NCBI GenBank assembly: GCA_023078685.1
Contig: JALGAS010000001.1
Location: 6,882,001 to 6,946,000, forward strand
Direction: 5' to 3'
Length of the DNA stretch: 64,000 nt
From: Neopestalotiopsis rosae
Taxonomy: Eukaryota; Ascomycota; Sordariomycetes; Amphisphaeriales; Sporocadaceae
Below the pieces are notes generated by a model. The model saw only the letters and a program-made list of their open reading frames with translations, was not told the origin of the DNA and did not search any database. A program made the translations under genes and the position numbers. Below are positions 10,948 to 23,021 of the stretch, piece after piece (positions within the stretch are counted from its first letter, which is position 1; every line of letters starts with the position of its first letter).

Positions 10948-13900
10948 ATGAAACTCTCCCATGGAATTTCATGGCTTTGCACCATTTCCCCTCTTTGCCA
11001 ATGCCTAGGAACTCCCCGGAGAACTGCGACAACTACCAAAGGAACTTTTGCTAATCCGGCTGCAAATGTTCGTCCAAGGTTTCGCTACTGGCTGCCAGAC
11101 GCCAGCGTCGATGTCGATACTGTAGTCGCCGATATTGCAGCTGGCGGATCGCTTGGGGCAGGCGGTATCGAATTGATCCCCTTCTTCGAATATGGAGGAC
11201 AAATTGGGTCTGAACCTGCCGGCGCAGACTGGTCTACATACAATTTCGGTACAGTCCCGTTTCGCGACCTGTTTGCAGCGGCTCTCGGCGCCCATGAACA
11301 GCATGGTCTCTTGATGGATTTCTCATTGGGCCCAAATCAAGGACAAGGCGTGCCTGCGACCCCGGATGATCCTGGTCTTCAATGGGATCTGGTGAGAACC
11401 CTTTGTCCAAGATCTTGAATCCTACGCTAAACTAGTTACATAGGTCCCCTTCACAACCGAGGTACCAGAAAATGGTTCTTTTGTAGGCCTCATCCCAGGC
11501 TGGGGAACGGGCGAGCTAGTGTCATTTGTCACGGCACTCGTTACCTCGAATAGAACAATCACCTTTGAGGCGACTGGCTCTGTCGGCATAGAGAACGTAA
11601 CGTATGTTCAATATGTTCTCTCGGCGGACAGTCTATCGGACCACACGGCTCAAGTTTCTGCCAACGGTACCATCGACATCTCCTTCCCGGATGCAGGAAG
11701 CGGGGAACATTATCGAATGTTCAGTTTCTATCAAAAGCATTCTGGAAACAAGAATCTGGTTTTCAACTCGACGTCTAACGGATCTATCTTTGATGATGGG
11801 TCATATGTGGTGGATCATTTCGACGCCAAGGGTGCCCAGACAATCATTCAGTTTTGGGAAGAGCATATACTGGTCGATGGGATCCGTGAACAATTGCAGG
11901 ATAGCGGGCACTATGGTAAGTCCTTTCTATCTGACTCAGACGATAATAGTCGCGTCACATTGATTGCCGGTCTTTGGGCACGCTACTTACACCAACACAG
12001 CATGGGAAGACAGCCTGGAGATCTTGTCCAATATCTCGTGGTCTCGATCATTGCCGTCGAGGTTTAAAGAATTGTTCGGCTACGACATCGCGCCGTTTTT
12101 GCCTCTTTTGGCATTCGGCGAGAATAATATTGGTGTTCAACCTACCGAACCAGGCTCGTTTGAATGCATTCTAGATACAGATGACCAAGGCGCGGGATAC
12201 ATAAATGACTTCCGCGCAGCATTGGCGGCGGGATACCGAGAGTACATTTCGACATTAACCCAGTGGGCCCATGAGTTGGGCGTTTAGCTATCAGTCCAGC
12301 CAGCCTATGGACTCCCAATGGATATGCAGACAGTCATTCCAGATGTCGACACACCAGAATGTGAAAGCCTTTCATTCTACGACTCCATTGATGCTTATCG
12401 CAAATTCGTCGGTCCAGCCAACCTTGCCGAAAGACAAGTCATTTCAAATGAACTAGGCGCAGTACGGAATTCTGGCTTTCGGTACCACCTCCCAGAGCTG
12501 CTGTTCTCCGCCAATCGCGGCTTTGCAGCCGGCGTCAACCAGTATGTCATTCACGGTCAGGCATTCTCGGGCGACTACTACCAAACCACCTGGCCGGGAC
12601 ATGTGGCCTTTGACTACCTCTTTTCCGAGCCATGGTCGCCACGTGAGCCTGTCTGGGAGCACGGATTCGAGGAGACCCTGAACTACATGGCAAGAGTGCA
12701 GCACTTACAACAGTCAGGAATCCCGAAGGTTGATGTGGCAATGTACAATAAGGAATCGGCAACAAGCATAAAGACTGTCCATGAGTCACCAGATCTTGTT
12801 GAAAAAGGTAAACCATTTCCGTGCTGTAGAGAAGAGTAAACACTCACTAATTATCAACAGGATGGTCATACAATTATTTGTCCCCCGAGAACCTCAGATT
12901 GCCTCAGGCTACAGTAGAAAATGGCATCCTAGCACCCGAAGGCCCTGCATGGAAAGCTCTCGTTGTTAGGAATGGCTCAGCCCTCACTCTCAGCGCGATT
13001 ACGATACTACAAAGCTTTGCTGAATCTGGCCTACCCATCGTCCTTGTCGGGGATGCACCGACGTACTATCCAACAGGCAGTACAGACGCGAACCAAACTC
13101 TCTTTGCTCAACGCCTCACTATCCTCGAGACCACCGAAGGGGTATACTCGGTTAATGGGGGTCAAGTCGCCAACCAGCTGTCCTCGCTGGGCATGTCACC
13201 TCGAGTTGCTATTACAACCAATGGGACGTGGTACACAACGTGGCGAGAAACGATAGAAGGCGGCTATGTGTTGATATTCGCCGACTTGATTGGTAGCTCA
13301 GGCAATGTTACCATCGCAGACACCCGCACACCTTTTTTCTTAGACCCTTGGACAGGTTCGCAGTCCCCAGTCTTGATCTATGATCAGAATTCGATGACTA
13401 CCACAATACCCCTGGACTTGGCTGGGAATCAGACAGCGATCATTCTTTTTGCCAGCTCGAACAGTACTTCTGGTGTCCCCGCCTATCACGTTACTTCTGC
13501 ACCAGCTGGCGTGATTGGAGCAGATTTCAGTCTGAGCACTGGCCTTGGCCTGCATGTGACGTCTGCGGTAAATGATGAGAATGCAGTGTTGTCAAACAAG
13601 GCAGCGTGTCCTGTGGACGGCTCAAGTGTCCCAACCGCATTCCAGCTGACAGAGTGGGAGCTTGTCGCAGAGCATTGGGAGGCGCCATCAAATATTTCCA
13701 ATGTTGAACAAGCCATGACAAAATACAACACGACACACTCCTTGTCGGCGCGAACTTCGTGGACGGATATTCCAGCGTTAGTCAACACTTCTGGTATTGG
13801 CTATTATACCTCCACGTTCATGTGGCCGTGCAACACAACCAACACCAGCTCGGCTGACCTCGGGGCTTACATCTCTTTTGACACGGTGCTGCACTCATTG

Positions 13901-14182
13901 CGCGTGCAAGTCAATGGGAAACACTTACCTCCCCTAGACATAACCCATGCGACAGCGGACATATCCCAGTACCTTCAGCCCGGGAACAATGCCGTGACAG
14001 CAGTCGTCGCGACAACCTGGTGGAACTATTTGAGGACGATCCTTGCCACACTGCAAAGCTCGGGACTCCCTCCCTTGCCATTGGTATTGCAGGAATTGAC
14101 CGGCCAACCTCTGCCTGCCGCGAGCGACGAAGGTCTTATGCCGGGAGTATGGATCACACCATTCAAACGAGTAGTATGTTGA
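10948..14182 (+). pseudogene. GH106-like secreted glycosidase with one in-frame stop codon
   Basis: Model: exons 10948-11391, 11444-11915, 12001-12807 and 12861-14182, 3045 nt. Introns are GT..AG and all phases agree, but one TAG at 12285-12287 interrupts exon 3 in frame. Protein-like sequence continues at once in the same frame (LSVQPAYGLPMDM...) for another ~630 codons. The N-terminal segment FANPAANVRPRFRYWLPD followed by LGAGGIELIPFF resembles the GH106 alpha-L-rhamnosidase family, and the C-terminal ~120 residues form a galactose-binding-like beta-sandwich (LRVQVNGKHL, ADISQYLQPGNN). The predicted role is removal of rhamnose from pectin or glycosides outside the cell. A single stop with an otherwise perfect 1014-codon frame means a very recent null allele, stop readthrough, or a sequence error. 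The GH106 call is moderate; a GH2-type relative is the alternative. Confidence 0.75.
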
Positions 14183-14292
14183 AAGGGGCTCACGAGTTGG
14201 GGGTTTATTAGGACGGGTATAATTATTAGTATTATATATTATATGAAGCAGCCGCGACTCGATCCGTGATCCTCGCTGATGCTGTGGCGTAA

Positions 14293-15588
14293 TCAAGCTT
14301 CCACTTCCTTGACGACGATAACGTCGGGTCCCTCGATCTTCTTGACTTTCCGGCCTTCCCACCATGATACAAAGCCTGCCACAGCCGAAACGCCACATCC
14401 AAGGGCGATAAAGGTACCAGTTGCCCAGGTCTGGGATAAATTGTCAGCAGTTGAAATTTGATACCAGGTTCAATGGTGGAATGAGAGTCATAACATACAG
14501 GCCTGTCGAATCGGTTGTATGCCCACATGAAGTAAGACAGCACGACCTGGAATAGTGTATTCATGACCATCATGGAAATCACCAGTCCCAATTTCCACAT
14601 GGCCGTGGGTGGCGCTCTAGACCCCGTGAACGTCGGCGTTCTGGCGAGGGGATCACCGGTCACTGCGCCATCGTCGGTATCCTCGTGGTGGGTGTACCAA
14701 TCCGGGGTGCGGAACCAGCCACTATTCTGCGCCGCGAGTTTCTTCATGGCGGTACGGTCCCGGGCGAACACCACTCGCAAGAAGCGGTAGAGGTCACGGA
14801 AGCGCCACGGCGCCAGACCGAAGCCCGTGACACAGAACAGGGCGTTCAAAATCTGACTGTCGATTTCGAGCCATTTCTTGCGGGGCGAATTGTCATCGTC
14901 AGCGCTGGGATAGTTCATGGCTGGAGCGGCGTTGAGTAGTAGGAAGAATAGCATGGCCTAGAAGAGAGTCAACATATCATCACTTGACCGTGCAATGCTC
15001 GCTTAGGGCAACGCTGCAGCTGTGTGGGAAGAAGAAACATACACCCCATGCCTATATAATTGTTAGTTCAAGTCGCAAAAACTCAAGTAATCGTGCATTT
15101 GCGATACGTACCACAATGTTGAGAAAATAAATGGTAATCATGATGCCCATGGGCGTCTTGAGGAATTTCCAGTACGCTTTGAGTCCATTCTGGATTGTCG
15201 TGCCCCAGCCAGCCTTCGGCTCACTATTCTGCATCTCGAGCAAAGTTTGACGGCGCGGCAGGGTCATTGCCGGCTCTTCGGTACCGGGGCTGGTTTTCGC
15301 ATCCCGAGGAAACGTGCCGGCTCGAGGTTGCGAGACGCTTCCCAGCGGAACCAGTTCACCGTCGGGGCGGCGCACAGCGGTACGAGCAGACCGGCCCTGC
15401 GCATTGAAAAGAATGTTGCCGCCCGTCTCGGCGCCGCGCAATTCGTCGATATCGGGTACATGAGCGAGCGCCGTGCCTGTCGCCGCCCACATGCCGAGCT
15501 GCATGTTGGCGTCGAGCAGCGTGGTAGAGGCCCGTCGCAGCTGCCCGATGGGGCCGCTGCCGTTGGACGGCGATGGTTGCTCTTCCAT
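14293..15588 (-). CDS. DUF2985 membrane protein with a 9-nt micro-exon, four exons
   Basis: Model: exons 15588-15112, 15051-15043 (9 nt), 14957-14499 and 14430-14293, 1083 nt, 360 aa. The micro-exon supplies three residues (Ala-Trp-Gly) between LNIV and AMLFFLLL inside the first membrane helix; both flanking introns are GT..AG and skipping it would keep frame. The N-terminal ~120 residues are polar and low-complexity. The membrane part holds helices near residues 145-170, about 205 (LNALFCVTGFGLAPWRFRDLY, the family hallmark), about 290-310 and about 320-340. DUF2985 proteins are fungal PLAC8-related membrane proteins of unknown function. I chose the ATG at 15588 because the upstream in-frame start would be TTG. 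Confidence 0.85.
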
Positions 15589-16230
15589 GATTGAGAGCGC
15601 AAAGGAATTAAGGTTAAACGCAGACAAGATGTGGGCGTGGGCCCCGGGTTCTAGTTGTTTTTCAAGTGCACTTCATTCTAGAGCGAAAACTCAAACTTTG
15701 CGATTAATGATTTTGTTTCTCGAGTCAAGACTTGTTTACATGGACCAGCGGCCCAATTTACGGAGGCTGGCGAGCACCCATCAAAGCTAATGAATTATCG
15801 GTTAGCGGACGCGAGAATTCGGATTTCTCGGATGACGTCGGATTCGCCAGAAAGGAGAAAGAGTCGTTGACTGAATGTTGATTGCACTCACCACAATGTC
15901 AACAGGTAATTTGAATACAACTTGAGCTGATAGACTCATGAGTATTCTCGATCTAATCACTCCATTGGCCTATCGTCCGTCGCGAGCAGACTCGGCTCAT
16001 AATGCGACGTTGAGACATTCACGATGCGACAGTGTTGGTCCCTTGCATCAACGCTAGCCCAAAGTAGACCACCGCTGGCACCTTGAATGCGGCAGAGCCG
16101 TTGGTTGTAGACGCTGCGATAATGGATGGACTGATGCTGCCTCTGAGCTTTTGCAAATACTGGAAATGATGTCGCTCCTCTCGAGCTCTGACAGAATGGA
16201 AAACTCGTTGCAACCATTCACAACATAACT

Positions 16231-17817
16231 ATGCCGTCACAAGACCAGTCCACTTGGTGGCTAATGAGTTGCACGCTGGTGTCCATTTGGATGCTGGCGC
16301 TTGTATCCAAGAAGCTCGGCACTTGGATCCACGAAAGATCTATGATGCGGCGCCATGACTGCCAGGATCCCCCAAAGTATCCCCACAAAGACCCGTTCTT
16401 TGGAATTGACCTGTTCTTACTATACAAGAAGGCATTTCAAGAGCGGAATTTCGGGCAGCTAAATTGGGATCTGTTTCAAAAGTACGGCAAGACACATGTC
16501 TGTAATGGTATTGGTGTCCGTCGCATCAAGACAATGAACCCCGAGATCACCAAATTTGTTCATGCGACATATTTTGATCATTTTGGTGTTGAACACATTC
16601 GCTCGGGTGCCGAGTATCTTTGGGGCGACGGCATCACAGTCGTGGATGGGGAGAAATGGGCAGCTCGCCGGAAACTGATCAAGCCTGCATTTGAGGTGAT
16701 CCACATTGCCAATCTTGAGAATCGGAATCTGGGAAAACATGTCGAGAGACTTATGGCTTTGATACCCCGCGACGGGTCGACGGTGGATCTCATGCCTCTA
16801 TTTAGGCGCCTGGTAAGGAACTACCATAATTATAACTGTTTTTTTAGGCTCCTAGTGCACTAACTAATCAATTCATGGCAGAGTCTCGATACAGCTAGCG
16901 AATTCATCTTTGGCGAGTCGATGGACGCGCTGCGCTCCCCAGACTCGCACAAAGAATTTCTTGACGCATACTTTTACGCGCAACGCGGAGTGGCGATACG
17001 TCTCATGTTGGGTTCAAAGTTGCGCTTCTTGCACAGAGACCCAAAATGGTGGCGCGATTGCGACACTGTCAACGCATTTCTGGACAAACATGTATACGAT
17101 GCACTAAGGCGACAGTCTAAAGGAATTACGGGCAAAGAAGAAAAAGCTCACATTCGACTTGTCGATGAGATGGCAAAGGTGACGCAAGACCGTCTGACTT
17201 TGCGCTTCCAGATGCAAAACGTCTTTACGCCGGCGCACGATGGAGCTGCCATCACCCTCAGCAATGCCTTTTTTCACCTTTCTCGAAATCCAGAGGCGTG
17301 GTCCAAGTTGAGGGCGGAAATCCTACCCACCAAGCATCTTCCTATTACGTATGACCTCTTGAAAACATACCAATACCTCAAGAAAGTTGTTCGTGAGACG
17401 CACCGGGTCACCCCCATCTCTACACTCATCTCGCGAGAATGTGTGCGCGAAGTCGTCCTGCCAAAAGGTGGTGGCAAGGACGGACAGAGTCCTTTATATG
17501 TACGCAAAGGGGATGTTGTGGAAATGAATTTTAGATCGACACTTCGAGATAGGGACTTTTGGGGAGAAGATGCCGATGAGTTTCGACCCCAGAGGTGGGA
17601 CAATCTCAAGCCGACATGGGAGTATACTCCTTTCGGAGGAGGGCCGCGGGTTTGTCCGGGGTTCCGCTTGGCGTTTGCCGAAGTCGCATATACAATGGTC
17701 ACCATCTTGAGGAGCTTCAGCAAACTTGAAAGTCGTGATGACAGGCCGTGGACAGAGGAGAGCAGAGCGACCTTTCAGAATCTACACGGTGCCAAGGTGG
17801 CTTTGATACCCGAGTAA
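16231..17817 (+). CDS. Cytochrome P450 (CYP52-like clan), two exons
   Basis: Model: exons 16231-16812 and 16882-17817, 1518 nt, 505 aa. Residues about 9-26 form the ER membrane anchor. Seen in order are the C-helix motif WAARRKLIKPAF, the I-helix, ExxR as ETHR, the PERF-like FRPQRW, and the heme-ligand loop FGGGPRVCPG (Cys about 452). The overall pattern, including YLWGDGITVVDGEKWA, resembles CYP52-clan enzymes that hydroxylate alkanes and fatty acids and occur in secondary metabolism. The I-helix reads PAHDGAA (residues 311-317), so the usual Asp/Glu-Thr pair is Asp-Gly. Its neighbours (DUF2985 and a membrane protein) give no pathway hint. The heme ligand is intact, so it should bind heme; the substrate is unknown. 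Confidence 0.9.
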
Positions 17818-19678
17818 CTGTCAAGAGAGCATCTTCGTTGGGTCCTGTCTGTTGTATTTAGTCTTGAAAAGCTGCTAATTGATTCCCTATTGAGCTATTA
17901 ACATGTTTATCGGTAGATTAAATGTGCTGTATCAATAACAAAAAGCGGGAATTCAAGTAAGCTTAAATTAATACAACTAAGAGTCAAGACGACCTAGATA
18001 TAGTGTATGCGACTGCATGGATTGTGCCTACAACGAACGTGGAACGGGAGTTTCCGCGCGGTATAGCCAGGAGGCTCAGCTGAGGATCGTCTACATTGTG
18101 GAGGATCAAAACTCGATCGGGACGAAGGGCTACAAGAGCTTGTGCTCAATTGCGATGACAACAGGAAATAGGGAAATAAGATGAGAAACGAGCCCCGATG
18201 GTGCATGATTCGTGCCCATTCTTTGATTGGAAGATCACTAATCGTTCAGGGGTTGAGTCGCTGATCAATTATTTTTGGTCAATCATCCACCATTCGCTTG
18301 GAATCCTTAAACCGTTGTGTAACCCTGCGCAATCCACCGCCCCTCCAGCTGAATGCGATTGCTGCATGCGATAGTTTTTTTTAATTTTGCAACCTCAGCC
18401 TTACCATCATCACCTTTCAAATGAAGCATTCAATCTGTGCACATGCGGCAGTCAACTTCGATGCCGACCACCTCTAGCATCAGATTCGTTCTGAGATAAT
18501 CCCCTCTGCAATGAGGTACAGTAAATGTTGCTTTTTCTCCCATTCAATGGCCATGCATGGAACAGTCGGTGAAAATATTCAGTGCCCTCCGAAAATCTGC
18601 TCACAGTTGCTGGGAACAGCAGTATCACACCACCAGTCCAGATTACATCCTGCCCGGGACAACAATTAGTGGAAGAAAGGTCGCATCTTGCGACTCAGTA
18701 CCTGCAGAAACCTGCGGGCATCCCTCTCCGATTGGATCTTGAATGTGTATGATATTTACCAAACCAATTACAGGTAGTGTTAATCACGAACGAACGTGAC
18801 GCTGACATGGGGCATGGGTTGTGGTTCTCTGTTGAGATCGATAATCAAACCACATGTTGATTTCAGTACTTTTGATGTATTCGCTTGAGAACGGGAATAG
18901 CCCGTGTCACGAGTACGCCAACAGCTCGCAGTGAATCAAACTGCCTAGTCATGCGAAGCTGGAACGTCGAATGAAGAGTCTCTTTGATGCAACTCTTGTC
19001 GTGACTTCGCGGCAGGGCACGCAGATCCTACACCGGTCGTTGTGCGCATCAAGAGTGTATCACTATGGATCACCTGGGAGTTACGCTGGCTCTTCATTTC
19101 AAACTGCAGCCGTCAACATTCGCCATGCTCTATGGAAGTGGTACTTCAAGCACGATGAGCGTACATCACTCGTGCTCACTTCGTGGGATTGTCTGTGAGG
19201 CTCAGCCCTTTATAGATGTGCCAAGCTTCAAGTACCGGGGTAGTGAAACGTGATACCATGTAAGTAGCATAACACATGCATATGGAGTATGTCTGTTGCA
19301 GAAACTAATGCATTATTTCTTTTTCTCCAATTTGATTGCTAAAAGGCAGCTTCTTATAACTACACTCTGCACGCGACAATACATGCCTGACAGGGCTTAG
19401 AATAGCTTGTACCCCTATTCTGAGGACCACCTGCGTATCTGGAATCCGGCCCACTTAGCCATCTGTGCACATAAGCCAGCATGTCTCAGTCGACATCCCT
19501 CCATTCAAGTGCCGATCAACCACAATTCTATAGGCAATCACGAGTCAGCCTGACGATTCATTCAGGCGCGATTCTTCTTATATAGATGGTCTAGACTGAC
19601 CTTGAGAGAGGTATGAGTTCGATTAGACCACTGCTTTGTCTTATACAGTAGCCTAACCAGCTCTCACCCACATGCATT
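17818..19678. other. Intergenic region of ~1.9 kb with no supported gene
   Basis: All frames are short and broken by stops, and none carries a recognisable motif. No hairpin or repeat stood out. It includes the 3' flank of the P450 and the promoter of the membrane protein gene at 19679. Confidence 0.5.
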
Positions 19679-22206
19679 ATGGCAGCAAACAGCTTTTCTT
19701 CAGTGGACGTCGATGCACACGTGCATTTGGGTTTGTGGACCGATTGGTCTCGTGGGGCTGTCCTAGGTCGCACTTTGACAATGTCAAGGGAGGACGCCAA
19801 TTTGCTTATAGCATTCACTGCATCTTTTATCGCCCTTGTATCAACACGTTTCTGGCGCATCCTCTGTCTAGTGATTCACAGGTCAGTAATCATGCAATTT
19901 TATGCCTATCTCATGTCCAGAGACATCACATGAACCACTCGCTTACTGTTCCTGGATCATAAGGTGTTCCTCTTCCTCCTCCCCAGAAGGCGCTCCATAT
20001 TACCAGGGGCAGGTCATTCTCCGGAATTCTTCGAGTGTCGAGAATGGGCTCGTGTCACTAGTTCGGATCTTATGGTCCTGGCGACAGAACGGTCACCGAC
20101 AACAAAGACGTTTCATCGCTATCATCTTCGTTGCTGCCCTGACTATGGCAGGTTTTACCGTCGCTGGAGGATTCTCATCTCTTATTTCTTCAGCCGTTGG
20201 TGACATCATCCTGATTGACAGCGCGAAGTGTGGTTTTATACTCTGGCCCAATGAAACAGCGACTACCGGCCGCGTGCTCCAGTTACATTCGGAACGACTA
20301 AGTAACGCCGCCAACTACGCTCAGCAATGTTATACAACCAACAGCTCGGGAATTTTGGGGTGCTCACGTTTTGTCAAAGACAGACTGTCATGGGAGGAGG
20401 ATACTAATGCCGCCTGTCCCTTTGTAGAAGACGTGTGCAAGACAAAGGACTCCAATATACGGTTGGACACTGGAGTCATCAATATCAATCAAGCTCTAGG
20501 GTTCAACCGGCCTCGAAACGAGGGAACTGCATTCAGACGTGTACTTTCATGTGCACCACTTGTCACGGAAGGTTACACGAGTCTAGAGAACACGGCAAAT
20601 GAGACGATCGTTCGTTATCATCACGGTCATTGGGAGTCAAACTCAAGCGACAATCGGCTGACACATAATTATTCTTATCGCATTGATAACCTCGATTCGC
20701 AGAACTCCCGTCATCGGGATCTCGACTCTGCTGTCGGCCTTAACTTCAAGCTTGTATAAAGTGGATTTTTGCAATTATGCTAGCATCCTATGCATACTGA
20801 CGATTGCTAGGTCGATACCTGCCGTGACTGTTTACGGGCAGGTCTACTACAATGCCAAATATACTTTTGTTCCAGTACCCGACTTGCAACGGCCAGATGG
20901 CGACGTTGTCATTGTATACCTCTCTCCCGATGGCGTCGTCTTTGACCAGCCAATGCAGGATGATTGGTATCGTGTTCAATCACCGGGAGATGGGCCATTT
21001 GAGCTTCCGACTTTTCAAGATTCCAAGGATTACTGGGTTATGGACGAGCCCGCAACGCCGCTCGACTGTGTCATGCAGCATCAATACTGCAACTTGGCGT
21101 TGCCAGAGGGCTCTGATTGTGGGCCACTTGCTAGTTTCTTTGATGCCGCTCTTTATGCCGAGCCACTCTTCAATTCATCTTATAACGAACTAGACCGCTT
21201 ATCATGGATCTACAATTTACATGCTTATGGAGCCCCAGTTCATATATATGAGCTGTTGAATCACCTTGGGGCGGCTAGCCTATCTTCCCAATCGCAGCTC
21301 ATCAACGGCCGACAGTATACCTCGCAGCCAACAACGCAGTGGCAAAGCGATGTCAGACATTGGTTTGCTACATTGGCAGCAGCTCTGCAAGCAGCATATA
21401 TTGATGTTGCGTTGGGACCTGACGATGTTGAGCTCATGAAGTTCTGGAACGCGTCTGCAGATGATCTGGAGCAATCATTTTGCGATAGTCAGGTAGGACG
21501 AGGCGTTCACTCCAAACACAAACAACTGACGGTTCTGTAGAAAGCTCGAAGCTCTCAGTATGCATCATTTAGTGTATTTGGGCTCTATTTTACATATGTG
21601 ACCGGGGGACTTATCATCCTGATCTCCGTGTCAATTGAGCCAATCCTGGAGTGCCTGCATTACCGCCGTGGATGGCAAAGCTACCAACAACTTGAATGGA
21701 CAACAAATCAACAACTACAACTCCTACGTCTTGCGTACGAGGAATCGGGACACGCGAATTGGTCGAAATGCACAGCTTTTGTTCCAATGACCGAGAAAGA
21801 CGAGAAGCTATGTGCTTTTGATATCAGTCAATCAGATCATCCATCAATCACGAGAGCCGTGGCAAGGGATGACTCTCGAGTGACTTGTCTCACTGAGACG
21901 CTCCTGAGTCATGACAGCCTGTCCAGTCCGCCAGCCTGTCCTGTCGATAGTGTCTCAGCAATGAATAATGAGACATCCTCGGCATCAATTTGGGGTCGCA
22001 CAATGGCTGATGGAGACTCACCGGTGCAAGCAGTCAATCTCAAAAAGGACAATGTTCAATCAGAGCATCCGCTGCAAACAAGTGACATGGCTTCGGACAT
22101 ACCAGATGGGGATTCGACATCCATTTCCATTCATGGTCAATCAATTGAGCCGGTGTCTGATAGCCAACTTATAGACGGGGAACAAATCGAAGGCGAAAGA
22201 TGCTAA
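19679..22206 (+). CDS. Fungal three-TM membrane protein of unknown function; one unresolved splice junction
   Basis: Exons seen: 19679-19881, 19964 to about 20750, about 20811-21492, and 21541-22206. Introns 1 and 3 are clean GT..AG with matching phase. Helices lie in exon 1 (LLIAFTASFIALV), early exon 2 (FIAIIFVAALTMAGF) and early exon 4 (YFTYVTGGLIILISV). The long segment between helices 2 and 3 has spaced cysteines and many N-glycosylation sequons, so it is probably extracellular. The cytosolic tail (about 150 residues) is Ser/Asp-rich. The layout matches a common uncharacterised fungal family. Between exons 2 and 3 the obvious GT donor at 20754 is out of phase with exon 3. A GC donor at 20750 with the acceptor ending at 20810 restores the frame; otherwise there is a frameshift. 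Confidence 0.65.
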
Positions 22207-23021
22207 AAGTCAATCGCATGAGATAGTTGTCGTGTACTTCCTCAAGTGATGCACGGCGTCGTCAAGATAGGTAATGACCATGGTCGACATAGATGAGTGG
22301 AATCCAATGGATATCGGATTGTTTGCAATGGCGCGTACCGTCTTTGATAAAATAGATACCACTACCAGAAGAGCAAAACACAAATACATTGGATCCAATG
22401 AATGAGTATTTCGAGATCAAGTACCATTGTCCGACCGTCCGAATCTCATGGCCGAACTGGCGGCGGCTGTTGGTGGTCCCTAACCGGGGCCATATTTTCC
22501 GTGGGGCACCTGTTACTATCCTCACCCGCTACCGAGCGTGTCGCCCAGGACCTCATGGATATGCGCAACGCTGACGACATTCAAGTCAGAAGAACACTCG
22601 ACAAATATATTTATATCAACGCTAGGCGAAAGTTTACAGTCAACTTGGTGGCATGGATCGCTCTAGCAGTGGCTGTCATCTCTTCACTGGAAGCCTGAGT
22701 GGCCTATGGAGGCTGATACTGGGAATGGCTCAACCTTTAGGCGGCATACCGAAATACTCTGGCGGTCACTATCGCCTAAAAGCCACCGCCTGTTTCGAGC
22801 CACCAACCCGACATTGGCTGCGGCGCTACTTTCAACACATTCTATAACATTGACTGGAACCGACATAAAGAATTAAATTATTCAATGATTACTTCAAGAG
22901 AGAGCGGAAGTCCAGAGATATAACGCAAAATTAGAAAAGCCACCTATCACTCCTAAAGTTTGACGAACCTGCATCACTTGCACGTTCGGCCTTCCATTCT
23001 TCCACGCGACGCGCAATTGTT
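22207..23021. other. Short intergenic stretch with an orphan plus-strand frame
   Basis: A plus frame at 22402-22698 ends in a hydrophobic helix (TVNLVAWIALAVAVISSL) before its stop. No ATG-led exon or family match could be joined to it. It may be a fragment of a membrane-protein gene or chance. Nothing else is seen. Confidence 0.35.

Noticed and set aside
12282..12299. 18-nt GT..AG segment that would remove the in-frame TAG
   Set aside because: Far below the minimum length for splicing; all other introns here are at least 50 nt.
22402..22698. 98-codon plus frame with a terminal hydrophobic helix
   Set aside because: No ATG-led model or homologous pattern; kept only as a note on the gap.
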